Assembly (NCBI RefSeq): GCF_039645985.1
Contig: NZ_CP147919.1
Coordinates: forward strand, 1,612,001 to 1,676,000
Length of the DNA stretch: 64,000 nt
DNA from: Sulfurimonas sp. HSL3-7
GTDB lineage: Bacteria; Campylobacterota; Campylobacteria; Campylobacterales; Sulfurimonadaceae
Reading direction: 5' to 3'
Below are positions 18,309-29,100 of the stretch, piece after piece (position 1 is the first letter of the stretch; every line of letters begins with the position of its first letter). The notes below the pieces were generated by a model. That model was not told where the DNA came from. It did not search any database and saw nothing but the letters and a program-made list of their open reading frames with translations. A program made the translations under genes and the position numbers.

Positions 18309-18450
18309 GGGCGCAAACTCCGGATATTAATGTGTAGGATTATACAATAGTTTTCTGACGGTTTTTACTTATCACAGGAGAGTTCCGGCCATCGGCAACG
18401 GCCGGGTACCGGGTGGTGATCTTCTCTCGCTCTTGCAAAACAGCTCTTAT

Positions 18451-18470
18451 TTAAGAATCATTCTCACTTG
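18451..18470. promoter_or_regulatory. Fur-box-like operator upstream of superoxide reductase
   Basis: TTAAGAATCATTCTCACTTG contains the interrupted palindrome GAATCATTC and resembles Fur boxes built on GATAAT/ATCATTC units. It lies about 70 bases upstream of a TAGAAT -10-like hexamer (18538-18543) and 110 bases before the start codon. PerR-type regulation is equally possible. Based on pattern only. Confidence 0.35.
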
Positions 18471-18577
18471 TAACTGAGAAAAATTTTAATTAAGACACTA
18501 TTACTCTCAATTATGTTTCATTAAAACATATTCGGTGTAGAATGCCCGATATAAATCAAAAAAACAAAAGGAATACC

Positions 18578-18964
18578 ATGCCTAAGATTAACAAATACGT
18601 TGATATCGACACAGTAGAACGCGAAGCAAAGAAAGATCTTATCGATCGTCACTCTCCATTTATCACTGTCGAAGGTGAAGCTAAAAAAGGCGAGATGCTT
18701 GCTGTAAACGTTAAAATGGGTCAAGAGTATACACACCCGGATGATTTCGACCACTATATCGAAAGCATCACTCTTTTCAACGGTGAGACTAAGCTTGCAT
18801 CAGCATCATTCGTACCCGGTACACTTGGGAATGAAAAATCACACGCTGAAGTAACGTTTAACATCCGCCCAATGGGTAAAAAACTCAACCTTGTAGCGCA
18901 TGGTTACTGTACAAAACACGGCATCTGGGAATCAACTCCTGTTGTCGTAGAAGTTGCTGAGTAA
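18578..18964 (+). CDS. Class II superoxide reductase (neelaredoxin type)
   Basis: 128 residues, cytoplasmic. Superoxide reductase reduces superoxide to peroxide at a mononuclear iron with four His and one Cys ligands. Candidate ligands in the expected order are His25 (RHSPFI), His53 (YTHPDD), His59 (DHYIESI), Cys111 and His114 (GYCTKHGIW). The N-terminal desulforedoxin domain with its FeCys4 centre is missing, making it class II. AAAGGAAT precedes the ATG at 18578; an ATG 12 codons upstream overlaps the -10-like hexamer and is unlikely to be used. A clear intrinsic terminator follows, so the gene is monocistronic. Confidence 0.88.
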   Translation: MPKINKYVDIDTVEREAKKDLIDRHSPFITVEGEAKKGEMLAVNVKMGQEYTHPDDFDHYIESITLFNGETKLASASFVPGTLGNEKSHAEVTFNIRPMGKKLNLVAHGYCTKHGIWESTPVVVEVAE

Positions 18965-18983
18965 TTCAACACCTTCTATAATC

Positions 18984-19001
18984 AAGGGGCTTCTGCCCCT
19001 T
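18984..19001 (+). terminator. Intrinsic terminator after superoxide reductase
   Basis: Stem AAGGGGC / GCCCCTT with a TTCT loop, followed by the T-rich CTTTCATTTT, 20 bases after the stop codon. Confidence 0.8.
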
Positions 19002-19130
19002 CTTTCATTTTAGCATTTTCAAAACCTTTTCAATCGTTCGGCAATCTCAATATACCCGCCTCATATGCGACCACTTTCACGCAGATTTATCAGAAATTAA
19101 CACATCATTAATTACACTTACCAAAACATA

Positions 19131-19398
19131 TGGGCACCTCTAAAAGCCCTAGTCTGCCTCAGAGGGAAAAAGAGGGGTGAGATTGTGCAAAACTTTTCTT
19201 GAGTCATAGCCGAAGCTACGGCGATAGAAAATTTTGTGCAAGATTGCTCCTCTTTTTCCCTCCCTGCGGGCAGCACAGAGAAACACATACTCTTCGTTGG
19301 TACTTCTCACCTTAGCTATGGCTAGGCTGTCAAAGTACCGCCTTGATTATGAATTTCTCTGTGTTGCTGAAGCTAACTAGGGTTTTTAGAGGTGCCCA
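19131..19398. mobile_element. 268-bp inverted-repeat element (MITE-like) without coding capacity
   Basis: Terminal inverted repeats of 23 bp (19131-19153 and 19376-19398; TGGGCACCTCTAAAA at the outer end) match except at one position and are flanked on both sides by TA. The interior folds into two further arms: GAGGGAAAAAGAGG pairs with CCTCTTTTTCCCTC, and CAGCACAGAGAAA pairs with TTTCTCTGTGTTGCTG, each with smaller hairpins inside. It fills most of the 446-base gap between the sor terminator and the glycosylase gene and ends 12 bases before that start codon. A MITE or a large structured RNA are both possible; no transposase is in the window. Confidence 0.65.
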
Positions 19399-19410
19399 TA
19401 ATAAGGAGCT

Positions 19411-20073
19411 ATGCTGAAATCCTATCAAAACCTTGTCATGCTTCAGAACCTCTACCGGTTAAAAGCAGTCGGATTTACCTATAGCGACCCTTTTGTGACA
19501 AACAGGGCGACAGCTTCGCAGCAGCTGCCCGACGACCTGGCCCAGCTGCATGCTGTGATCAGCGAATGCCATCTCTGCGACCTGAGCAAATCGCGCAGGC
19601 AGAGCATGAGCGGTCAGGGTAATCCCAATGCCGAGCTGATGATTGTCGACGCCTATGTCTCCGTTAATGAAGATGCCTCCAACAGTCACTATGTCGGCCG
19701 TTCCGGCGAATCGCTTGTCAAGATGATAGAGAACGTCCTTGGATTGAAGATAGAAGATGTTTACATCACCCATGCCGTCAAGTGCAAACCGCTGGGCACC
19801 AACACCCCTTCTTCATCCGAATTTACGAGCTGTAAGCCCTACCTCTATAAACAGCTGGAGGCCGTCAGGCCCAAGGTCGTTATGACACTCGGTCCGGATG
19901 CCTATCGTCTACTAAGCGGCGACGACACCCCTTTTGAGCAGGTCCGCGGGCATCAGATAAACTTTGGCGACTACACCATCGTACCTATCTTCCATCCGCA
20001 ATTTTTATTGCGAAACCCTTCACTCAAAAGTGAAACACTCAATGATCTTAAAACCATAAAGAGTTGTCTATGA
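19411..20073 (+). CDS. Uracil-DNA glycosylase, family 4-like (iron-sulfur)
   Basis: 220 residues. It removes uracil from DNA to start base excision repair. Evidence: CHLCDLSKSRRQ (Cys53, Cys56), GQGNPNAELMIVDAYVS (motif A region), GRSGESLVKMIENVLG, THAVKCKPLG and SCKPYLYKQL (further Cys for a 4Fe-4S cluster) and the C-terminal FHPQFLLRN with the catalytic His. In motif A the usual GEAPG-type residues are changed to DAYVSVNED, so activity may be atypical. AAGGAG lies 5 bases before the ATG, just beyond the inverted-repeat element. It overlaps the next gene (ATGA). Confidence 0.82.
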   Translation: MLKSYQNLVMLQNLYRLKAVGFTYSDPFVTNRATASQQLPDDLAQLHAVISECHLCDLSKSRRQSMSGQGNPNAELMIVDAYVSVNEDASNSHYVGRSGESLVKMIENVLGLKIEDVYITHAVKCKPLGTNTPSSSEFTSCKPYLYKQLEAVRPKVVMTLGPDAYRLLSGDDTPFEQVRGHQINFGDYTIVPIFHPQFLLRNPSLKSETLNDLKTIKSCL

Positions 20074-21428
20074 TAAAACATTTCTTATTGCTTCTTATTC
20101 CCTTTTTCCTCACTGCCGGGGGCATTCAGGTCTCGACGATCCCGCTTCCGACGACCTATATTCAGCTTATCGACTATGATGAGGATTGTGATGATGATTG
20201 TCTGCAGGCCTATCTCGACGATGGCCAGATCTTTACCTTTCTGGCAATTGCCCATGACAAACTGGACAATGAAGCACTGGATGACGCACGGATGGTCTAC
20301 GTCGGTCTCTTTAACATCGGCTCTTCCTACATGGTCGACAGAGAGCTCAAGATCGCCATGATCCTTCCCTATAAACTGATAGGCCGCTATGCCTACTCGA
20401 CATCCAATGCCGTCTTTGCCTACCTCTTGACACGCAACCACCCCTTTGTGCTCAAAAACTTTCAGATCAATGATGAGGGTCCAGACGAAATGGCACGTGT
20501 CTTAAACGAGATCAGAGATGAAAATTTTCATTATGTCATCGCACCGCTGACGCCGGAAGGGGCGCGGTTCATCGTAGAAAATGAAGAGGAGCTCAAGGTC
20601 TTTTTCCCGACCATCAACAAGAACGATCTCAACACCTCGGCAGAAAACATCTCTTTCGGTGCGATCGATTACCAGACACAGATAGACAGACTGACACCCC
20701 GCGCCAGCTCCCCTCTGGTCATCATGTACGACAAATCGCCTAAAGGCAAAAAACTGTTGCAGATGACAAAAGAGAGCTATCTTGGAAGTGACGAACCTTT
20801 CCAGCCGACAACACGCCGCGAAGCCTCACTAACAGTGGATCTCCCTTACGACCCGGAACTGGAGCCGACAAAGAAGCAGGTCATCGCCTATGGCATCGAC
20901 AGAAAAACCAGCAACCTGCAGTACCATTTTGAAAATAACAAAAAGATCCAGTTCGGCAGCTTTTTTCTTAATACGCCGGTCATCAAAAGTACGATGATCC
21001 TCTCCCAGCTCTCACTCTATGATACGAATGCGACCAATGTCCTCTCGACGCAGATAAGCTATGACCCGCTGATCCTCTCTATGACCCAGACAAAAGATCG
21101 TAACAATTTCTATATCGCCAACTCTATCAGCGTCAATAACAACACCCTCGTTGAGACCAATTCGCTGCTGAGCAATGATATCGCCTATGACTGGATCAAC
21201 TACGCCTCCACTATCGGTGCAGACTACTTCTACCACAGAATCACCAATGCAGAGCGTACCTACCCGCTCCCGATGATCAACAACCAGGTCATCTACCCGG
21301 TCTCGATCGTTAAACCTTCCGGCGCACGTTTTGAGGTCGTAGAAAAAGGGGAACTGCCGCAGCTAGACAGCAATGCTACTGCTGAAGAGCCCTTAGAAAA
21401 GCTTTCACCTGCCTCTTTTCCGGGGTAA
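20070..21428 (+). CDS. Exported periplasmic-binding-fold-like protein of unknown function (paralogue 1)
   Basis: 452 residues with a signal peptide (FLLLLIPFFLTAGG). After an acidic N-terminal part of about 90 residues, the protein from KIAMILPYKLIGRYA to the C-terminus parallels the gene at 21647-22687 along its whole length. Shared blocks include FFPTINKNDL, PLVIMYDKSPKG, FFLNTPVIKSTMI and IAYDWINYAS. The opening 'KIAMILPYK-IGRYA' recalls type I periplasmic-binding-fold proteins such as LpoA/LppC, which activate penicillin-binding proteins, but this is only a resemblance. Extra residues about 240-280 are absent in the paralogue. The ATG at 20070 overlaps the glycosylase stop. Confidence 0.65.
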   Translation: MIKHFLLLLIPFFLTAGGIQVSTIPLPTTYIQLIDYDEDCDDDCLQAYLDDGQIFTFLAIAHDKLDNEALDDARMVYVGLFNIGSSYMVDRELKIAMILPYKLIGRYAYSTSNAVFAYLLTRNHPFVLKNFQINDEGPDEMARVLNEIRDENFHYVIAPLTPEGARFIVENEEELKVFFPTINKNDLNTSAENISFGAIDYQTQIDRLTPRASSPLVIMYDKSPKGKKLLQMTKESYLGSDEPFQPTTRREASLTVDLPYDPELEPTKKQVIAYGIDRKTSNLQYHFENNKKIQFGSFFLNTPVIKSTMILSQLSLYDTNATNVLSTQISYDPLILSMTQTKDRNNFYIANSISVNNNTLVETNSLLSNDIAYDWINYASTIGADYFYHRITNAERTYPLPMINNQVIYPVSIVKPSGARFEVVEKGELPQLDSNATAEEPLEKLSPASFPG

Positions 21429-21513
21429 AAAGCAGCTCTGAGACACGAAAAAACGCCCTCTTCTAAACTGTGCGATACCTTTGACGAGATCTCTCTACCT
21501 ATACAGATTCCCC

Positions 21514-21540
21514 TTGACATTATTCGCCTTATGTTACAAT
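21514..21540 (+). promoter_or_regulatory. Sigma70-like promoter for the gene at 21647
   Basis: TTGACA (21514-21519) and TACAAT (21535-21540) with a short 15-base spacer, about 105 bases before the start codon. The spacer is below the optimum, so strength is uncertain. Confidence 0.4.
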
Positions 21541-21646
21541 GTCACTGTTTTTTCTAAAATTTTATACTATATAGTTGCTGCACATCTGTTTTTTTTAGTT
21601 CCTTTCGACTAAAAAAGTACGCCGATATAAACCAAGGTCTCTGTTA

Positions 21647-22687
21647 ATGAAACGACTCCACCTCTTCCTAATTCTTTCAGTTGCCTTGTTCATCAGCAGT
21701 TGTGCGCCAAGGCCCCATGCCATCTTGCCCGAGCTGACCGATAAAGAGATAAAGATCGCCATGATCCTGCCCTACAAGCAGATCGGCCGCTATGCCCATA
21801 CTACTTCAAATGCAGTCTTTGCCTATTTTCTGGCGAAAGAATGCCCCTTTGCGCTTAAAAACTTTCAGATCGATGATGAAAGCCCCGAAGAGATAGAACG
21901 CGTTCTAAGTGCGATCAGAGCAGAAGGGTTCCGTTATGTCATTGCGCCTTTGACGCAAAAAGGTGCACGGGTCATCACACAAAGTGAAGGTGAACTCAAT
22001 ATCTTTTTCCCGACCATCAACAAAAATGATCTTACCACCACTGCTCAGAACATCTATTTCGGGGCCATTGACCACAAAGCACAGATCGAAAGACTTATCC
22101 CCTTCGCCGATTCACCGCTTGTCATCATGTATGACAAATCGCCCAGAGGCGAACAGCTGCTAAAAGAGACACAAGAGAGTTATCTGGGCGCTGGAAATGA
22201 AAAGGTCATCGCCTATGCTATTGACAGGGAGACGACCAATCTTAAACACCTTCTCGAAAAGAACGAGGAGATCCAGTCGGGAACATTTTTTCTTAACACG
22301 CCGGTCATTAAAAGCACCATGATCGTCTCGCAACTTTCATTCTATCAAGTCAATGCAGCCAATATCCTCTCGACTCAGACCAATTATGACCCGCTGATGC
22401 TCACCATGACCCAGGAAGAGGACCGCGAAAAACTTTACATTGCAAACTCCATCAGCAGCAACAGCGACCTCCTTGTCGAGACCAATTCGCTGCTGAGCAA
22501 TGATATCGCCTATGACTGGATCAACTATGCCTCTGCTGTGGGCGCCGACTATTTTTTCCATGAGCTTACCGGTGAAGAACGCACCTTCCAGCTTCCGATG
22601 GTAAACAACCAGATCATCTACCCGGTCTCTATCGTCAAACCTTCCGGCTCCCGCTTTAAAGTCGTTGAAGAAGGGGTCCTGCCTTAG
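21647..22687 (+). CDS. Lipoprotein paralogue of the preceding gene (paralogue 2)
   Basis: 346 residues. The signal peptide ends in a lipobox (ISSC), so this copy is lipid-anchored, unlike its neighbour. From KIAMILPYKQIGRYA onward it aligns with residues from about 95 of the 20070-21428 product, with matching blocks FFPTINKNDL, SPLVIMYDKSPRG, FFLNTPVIKSTMI, ETNSLLSNDIAYDWINYAS and YPVSIVKPSG. The two arose by tandem duplication. Function is unknown; a periplasmic envelope role is an inference from location and fold resemblance. Confidence 0.68.
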   Translation: MKRLHLFLILSVALFISSCAPRPHAILPELTDKEIKIAMILPYKQIGRYAHTTSNAVFAYFLAKECPFALKNFQIDDESPEEIERVLSAIRAEGFRYVIAPLTQKGARVITQSEGELNIFFPTINKNDLTTTAQNIYFGAIDHKAQIERLIPFADSPLVIMYDKSPRGEQLLKETQESYLGAGNEKVIAYAIDRETTNLKHLLEKNEEIQSGTFFLNTPVIKSTMIVSQLSFYQVNAANILSTQTNYDPLMLTMTQEEDREKLYIANSISSNSDLLVETNSLLSNDIAYDWINYASAVGADYFFHELTGEERTFQLPMVNNQIIYPVSIVKPSGSRFKVVEEGVLP

Positions 22688-22711
22688 AGTAACGCTGATG
22701 GCGGCAGGTTC

Positions 22712-23089
22712 CTACGAAAGAAGCGTACTCAACATCCCGCGCGTCTCGTCACTGAAGCGCCCCACCTGACCGTCATGGGTCAGATAAGCCAGCTTGATTT
22801 TCATAACAAAAAGCTTCTCTTGACCGCGATAGATCGTCTGCTGCAGCGTGAACGAAGCATACTTCAGCGAGAGCAGCTCCGTCTTCACCTCCAGGAGATC
22901 GGCAAAAAGCGCCGGCTTGACATAGTCGGCCTCCAGCGACTTCGCGACAAAGTGCCCCTCCTCCAGGACCGGCGAAAGCCCCTTGGAAAAAAAGAGCTCG
23001 CTGCGCGCCCTCTCGCAGAAGTTCAGATAGTTAGAGTGGTAAACCACCCCGCCGAGATCGGTATCTTCGTAGTAAACGCGTATTTTCAA
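22712..23089 (-). CDS. YbgC/FadM family acyl-CoA thioesterase
   Basis: 125 residues, cytoplasmic hot-dog fold. KIRVYYEDTDLGGVVYHSNYLNFCERARSE is the YbgC signature, with the catalytic Asp in YEDTD and the following HSNYL. Such enzymes hydrolyse short acyl-CoA thioesters and, in many Proteobacteria, are linked to the Tol-Pal envelope system; no tol genes are here. I prefer the TTG at 23089, which puts the family N-terminus first and has AGGAAAA before it. An ATG 20 codons upstream would place a TATAAT promoter-like hexamer inside the gene. Confidence 0.8.
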   Translation of the reverse strand: MKIRVYYEDTDLGGVVYHSNYLNFCERARSELFFSKGLSPVLEEGHFVAKSLEADYVKPALFADLLEVKTELLSLKYASFTLQQTIYRGQEKLFVMKIKLAYLTHDGQVGRFSDETRGMLSTLLS

Positions 23090-23167
23090 TTCATTTTCCT
23101 GTTTCTTAAATGTACGGTGATTATAGTAGAGTGTCTCTTCTGTTCTCATTGCTATATAAGAGAGAGA

Positions 23168-23187
23168 AGAGGCTCAAAAGAGCCTCT
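23168..23187 (-). terminator. Intrinsic terminator downstream of the adhesin gene
   Basis: Perfect 8-bp stem AGAGGCTC / GAGCCTCT with an AAAA (TTTT on the minus strand) loop, followed on the minus strand by TCTCTCTCTTATAT. It lies 11 bases beyond the adhesin stop. Confidence 0.65.
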
Positions 23188-23198
23188 AAGAGAAACTC

Positions 23199-26100
23199 TT
23201 AAAGAGCAGTATTGTTCACATTATCGTCAATAGTCAAGGTGATACTGTCTGATGTTGTGTCATTTGAGTAGACGTACGTCGCTGTACCGTCGCCGTTATC
23301 TTCATTCCCAACATTAATTGCATCTTGCGTCCATCCACTCTTATCTACTGCTGCGACACTGTCAGAAGCATCGCCGGTAATAGTCAACGTATTGTTACTG
23401 TCTGTCATGGTCAAGATATCATCGAGTGACAGGTTCACAATCGCATGATCACCACTGGTTAGATCGATCTGCTCAATATTTGACAAATGATTGGCTATAT
23501 TGGCATCGGAGAAGTCGAGATTTATATCGGCTTCAATGGTGATGGTGTCACTGCCCAGACCGCCATCTACAATATCGCCTGTACCGTATACTACGCTATC
23601 GTCTAATGAACCACCTATCGTTGTAGTGACTTCATTCCCAAGACTGTCTGTCGATGTAACCGAAGATGTTATCGCATCTTTCTCTGCCGTAGTCAACATA
23701 TCCGTAGAGGTTATCGAAACAACGGCCGCACCGTTTTCATCAAGTGTCGCAGAATAGCTTCCATCGCCATTCTGCACGATTTCGATTCCGTTACTGTCTT
23801 GAAGTGTCACACCTGTTGGAATATTTGTAAGCGTGACATCTGACAGTGTTCCGCTGTTGCCCAGCAACTCTGCATTTAAAGCCAAGTCGTATTTATAGAG
23901 ATCTGCATTTACTTTAAAATCTAAAATGTCAAAACTTCTATCTGCGTCAGAAATAATTTCAACACTGTCAAATGCAACACCGGGATCAACAGTAAATGAA
24001 TGTTGTTGATTATTTCCACCAGTAGTGGCAGCATCTAGTTCTATTGTATAGACAACTGTCGTCCCCTGTCTAAAAATGATTCTACCTTCATCTCTGTTAT
24101 CTCTATAATTATCAATTTCAATTGTTACTGTTTTTCCATCTGCCCCAAAAGAGCTATAAGTATGCGTATCGCCATTATTACTGTATGCATAGTCAGTTGT
24201 GTCCTGATAAATAACCGTATCCGTAAGAACTGTTCCATTATCGATACTCATCGTCAAAGCATTATCAGCAATCGTAAGAACTGAGACAGCGATATCTTTA
24301 GTTGTGGTATTGCCATCATTATCCGTAACCGATACGCTGATCGTATCACTGCCCAGATAGCCGCTGTCCGGCGTATAGATAATATCGCCGTTTGTTTCGA
24401 GTATAACGGTACCGTGTGTTGCTGTCAAGGTTGAGCTGTCGATCGTACCGTCGACATCTTTAGCAGTACCGATGACTTGGGTCGTGTTTTCAACCACAGT
24501 TGTATCTGTTTCTAAGATGTATGGCATTCCTCCCGGAGGGTTAATACCGATGGTCAATGTCGAACTGCTGGTGTCACCGTCGGCATCGATGACACTGTAT
24601 TCAATACTTTCAGTCTCTCTGACCGTCTGTTCGCCTGATGCCGTATACGTGTAGTCACCCGTATCGACATTGATGACAAATTTTCCGTTCAAAGCAGTTT
24701 CAATAGTCAATTCGTATGTAACACTGTCATAGGTACTGTTATCAACACCTGTAACTGATATAGTGTTGGCAACACTGTCGTAAGTATACGTACTTCCATC
24801 TATTGTAATGGACTCAATATAACCGCCGTCGGCACCAAAACCGACATTCGTTCCAATGCCACCGCCTGAAACGATTCCACCGCTCGAAGCATCAATGACC
24901 GAATCACGTAACACAGGTGGAAGGTCATTTGCATTTGCCACAACGACCCCGTCTGTATCAACAGGTGTAACGCCGTCGTATGCTATTGGATCAATATTGG
25001 CCTGCGAAGCACCTGTTCCCATTCCATAAACAAAGGCGTTCACATCATTTAGATCCAAGAAAGTCGTCCAGATAGACTCCTCTGCTGTTCCAATTTCATG
25101 CCCCCATGTAGGAGCGCCATCTGTTAAGAAATAGGTAACATTTTGTCCGTCGACTATTTTTCCTGCCGTATCATAAGTACTCATGGTTTGGGTCAAGGCA
25201 GTGTCATAATATGTACCACCACCCATATCAGCATCTGTCAAACCGTTGACGTAGGCAGTAGCTTCAGCAACCGTCATCCATACTTCACCGTTGCTCTGAT
25301 AAGTCGTTGCACTGTCCGAGAAGGTCACTATACTGACTTTTACATCTCCAAGGTTCGCATACTTGTTTAGCATGTCAGTAACTGCTGTTTGCATAATGGC
25401 CAATGCCGTTGTCGTTCCGCCATTTCCGTCATCAATAGCAAAGGCCATTGAACCTGAAAAATCAAGAATCAGCTGGATATTGGTATCGACTGATGGAAGG
25501 ACGATCTCATTAGTGGCATCAGATGTCACAGGAGCATCGTCAGCTATAGCAACACCTATATATCCAGTTGTCGTACCATCACTGTACTCAAAGATATCGC
25601 TGTCATCTACCCCTTCAGTCGTTGCACCCGTCAATGTATACGTATATGAGTTATCTGCCGTATCGACCACAAGTTCACCATGTGCCGATGTTACGGTAAT
25701 CAGACCACCTGCATCAGCAACGACACCATTAACAGAGACGACACTTGATTCTAAAATACCGCTAGAGACCAATGCCGTTGCATCCGGAGCTGTTCCATTA
25801 GCTAAATTCCCTTCATCCATACTGATGAACACATCAACAGGGGTAGAGTTTACAACATGAGCCGTTGCACTGGCCGTATCGCCATTACTGCTTTCTGTGG
25901 CTGTGGCAGTTACACTGTAGTTAAAGTCACCGGTATAGCCTTCAGGAAGAACAGCTTGAAGATCAGTTAAGTTATCGCCCGCAGCTAAAGCAATGATCCA
26001 GTTTCCGCTAGCGGTATCCAATGCACCTCTTGAGAACGTAGTTCCTTCTGGGAAAGCAGAAAGAACGATAGTCAAGGATTCTGAACCATCTGTGTCTGCC

Positions 26101-29100
26101 AAATCAACATTGAGTGCCATATCGATAGTAGTCACGACAGGGTACACACCGCCATCACTGCCTGCGGTCATCTCAAATGCTTCATAATCTGAAATATCGG
26201 CTGTACTTGAATAAATGTTGAAATTCGTAGTATCCAATGGTACCGTAGCACCGCCGTTCACGCTGACATTGATAGACATGTCACCCTGTCCACTGTCATT
26301 ATAAACATATGTTTCCAGAGTGTAATATCCAGATTGTGTCGCAGTAAATGTACCTGTTGTTGTAATCGTGCCGCTACCTTGAGCTGCACCAGTTACAACA
26401 GCACTTGTATCGTACGTTCCCCAGGAATCGCCTGTCGTCTCAACCAACACCTGGCCACCGAGTTCAATATATAACGAATCATCATAGTACCCCTCTAAAG
26501 ATATCGTTGTTCCAGCTTCCAGGTAGATCAGCCCGGTAGTGACTTCTATACTGTCAGTTGCAAGATCATCAGCTGCTGCAGCATCCATACCTGTGCTATA
26601 CGGCTGAGTCACTGTGACAGTAGAATCAGCTGTCAAGCCATCCGTGATAGTCTCTAATTGGTTACTGTCGACTGTACCGAAAGTTTGATTTAGATATATC
26701 TCTTTGGTGAGACCCACACTTACAGGTGGAACATACGTACTTTCAATCGCAGTACCAATCGTAATCACTGGTGTATCTGCAACAGCTGTTACAGTGATGT
26801 CCAACGTATCCGAACTTCCTGAATTTAAGGTGTACGTTACTTCAGGTACTGAACCGCTATAGTCGGCTGCTGGAATAAACTCATACGAGCCATCTGTACC
26901 CATTGTCAATGTACCTACACCAGCGATTGTCGCCGTATCTGTACCGGCGGTATAAACTGTTGTATCCCCTGCCACTGTAAAGGTCGCTACCGATAGTGCA
27001 GTATCGACATCACTATCATTACTCAACACACCGTTTGCAGCTGTAATTGTCAATGTCGTATCTTCGTTTGTGCTACCAGTATCTGAAACTGTCGTGGTAG
27101 CATCATCGACCGGAGTAACTGTTATCGTTAATGTACCAATATCTGTCAGTGTGCCATCAGTTACCGTGTAATCCACTGTATCTGTACCGCTAAAATTGAG
27201 CGCCGGTGTATAAGTGTAAGAGCCATCAGTGGCAATAACGATCTCTCCGCCTTGAGCTGTTGTGAAGGTACCGGCTACAACAGTTAACGCATCGCCGTCT
27301 AAGTCTGTATCGTTAGCATCTAAATCAATGGTTGAAGTAAATGATGTATCTTCAGTGGCTGTAATGGCATCATCGACGGCGACCGGTGCATTATCATTAC
27401 TATTACTCTCATTGAGTGTAATAGCAGCGGTTGTCTCATTACCTGCTGCATCAGTAGCAACGACATCATATGTACTGCTGTTTGGCGCTGTTTCGTAATC
27501 ATTGATTCCTGAAGCCGCGCCAGCTGCTGTGATTGAGATCTCACCGGTATTATTAATGGCATAGAAGCCATCTGCTGAAAGTTGTGTACCCGTTGCAGCG
27601 AAGGTGTACCCTGTTACAGCGACATTATCTGTTCCCACTACAGTGGCTACTATTGCATTCGTTACTTGGTTCTCAACATAAGTAAATGTTTGATCTGTCA
27701 CTACTGGAAGAGTGGTATCGACTGTGTACGTCTCTGTATCAGTGGCACTACCAGGGTTACCAGCGGCATCTGTCGTTGCCACACTGGCACTGACAGTTGT
27801 ATCAGCTGCTAGGTCTGACCCCGCGACATTGATTGAGAAGTGACCAGCTGCATCGACAGTGCCAGTTGAGTCGACACCATTGACAGTGACTGTCACTGTA
27901 TCGCCTGTGTTGAACTCGCCGCCCACTACACCAGTGATCGCAATGTTTTGACCCGACTCAGCTGCATTGATCACATCATCAGCCGTGATATTAGCATCTA
28001 GAGTGATGGTTGGGACTGGAAGAGTGGTATCGACTGTGTACGTCTCTGTATCAGTGGCACTACCAGGGTTACCAGCGGCATCTGTCGTTGCCACACTGGC
28101 ACTGACAGTTGTATCAGCTGCTAGGTCTGACCCCGCGACATTGATTGAGAAGTGACCAGCTGCATCGACAGTGCCAGTTGAGTCGACACCATTGACAGTG
28201 ACTGTCACTGTATCGCCTGTGTTGAACTCGCCGCCCACTACACCAGTGATCGCAATGTTTTGACCCGACTCAGCTGCATTGATCACATCATCAGCCGTGA
28301 TATTAGCATCTAGAGTGATGGTTGGGACTGGAAGAGTGGTATCGACTGTGTACGTCTCTGTATCAGTGGCACTACCAGGGTTACCAGCGGCATCTGTCGT
28401 TGCCACACTGGCACTGACAGTTGTATCAGCTGCTAGGTCTGACCCCGCGACATTGATTGAGAAGTGACCAGCTGCATCGACAGTGCCAGTTGAGTCGACA
28501 CCATTGACAGTGACTGTCACTGTATCGCCTGTGTTGAACTCGCCGCCCACTACACCAGTGATCGCAATGTTTTGACCCGACTCAGCTGCATTGATCACAT
28601 CATCAGCCGTGATATTAGCATCTAGAGTGATGGTTGGGACTGGAAGAGTGGTATCGACTGTGTACGTCTCTGTATCAGTGGCACTACCAGGGTTACCAGC
28701 GGCATCTGTCGTTGCCACACTGGCACTGACAGTTGTATCAGCTGCTAGGTCTGACCCCGCGACATTGATTGAGAAGTGACCAGCTGCATCGACAGTGCCA
28801 GTTGAGTCGACACCATTGACAGTGACTGTCACTGTATCGCCTGTGTTGAACTCGCCGCCCACTACACCAGTGATCGCAATGTTTTGACCCGACTCAGCTG
28901 CATTGATCACATCATCAGCCGTGATATTAGCATCTAGAGTGATGGTTGGGACTGGAAGAGTGGTATCGACTGTGTACGTCTCTGTATCAGTGGCACTACC
29001 AGGGTTACCAGCGGCATCTGTCGTTGCCACACTGGCACTGACAGTTGTATCAGCTGCTAGGTCTGACCCCGCGACATTGATTGAGAAGTGACCAGCTGCA

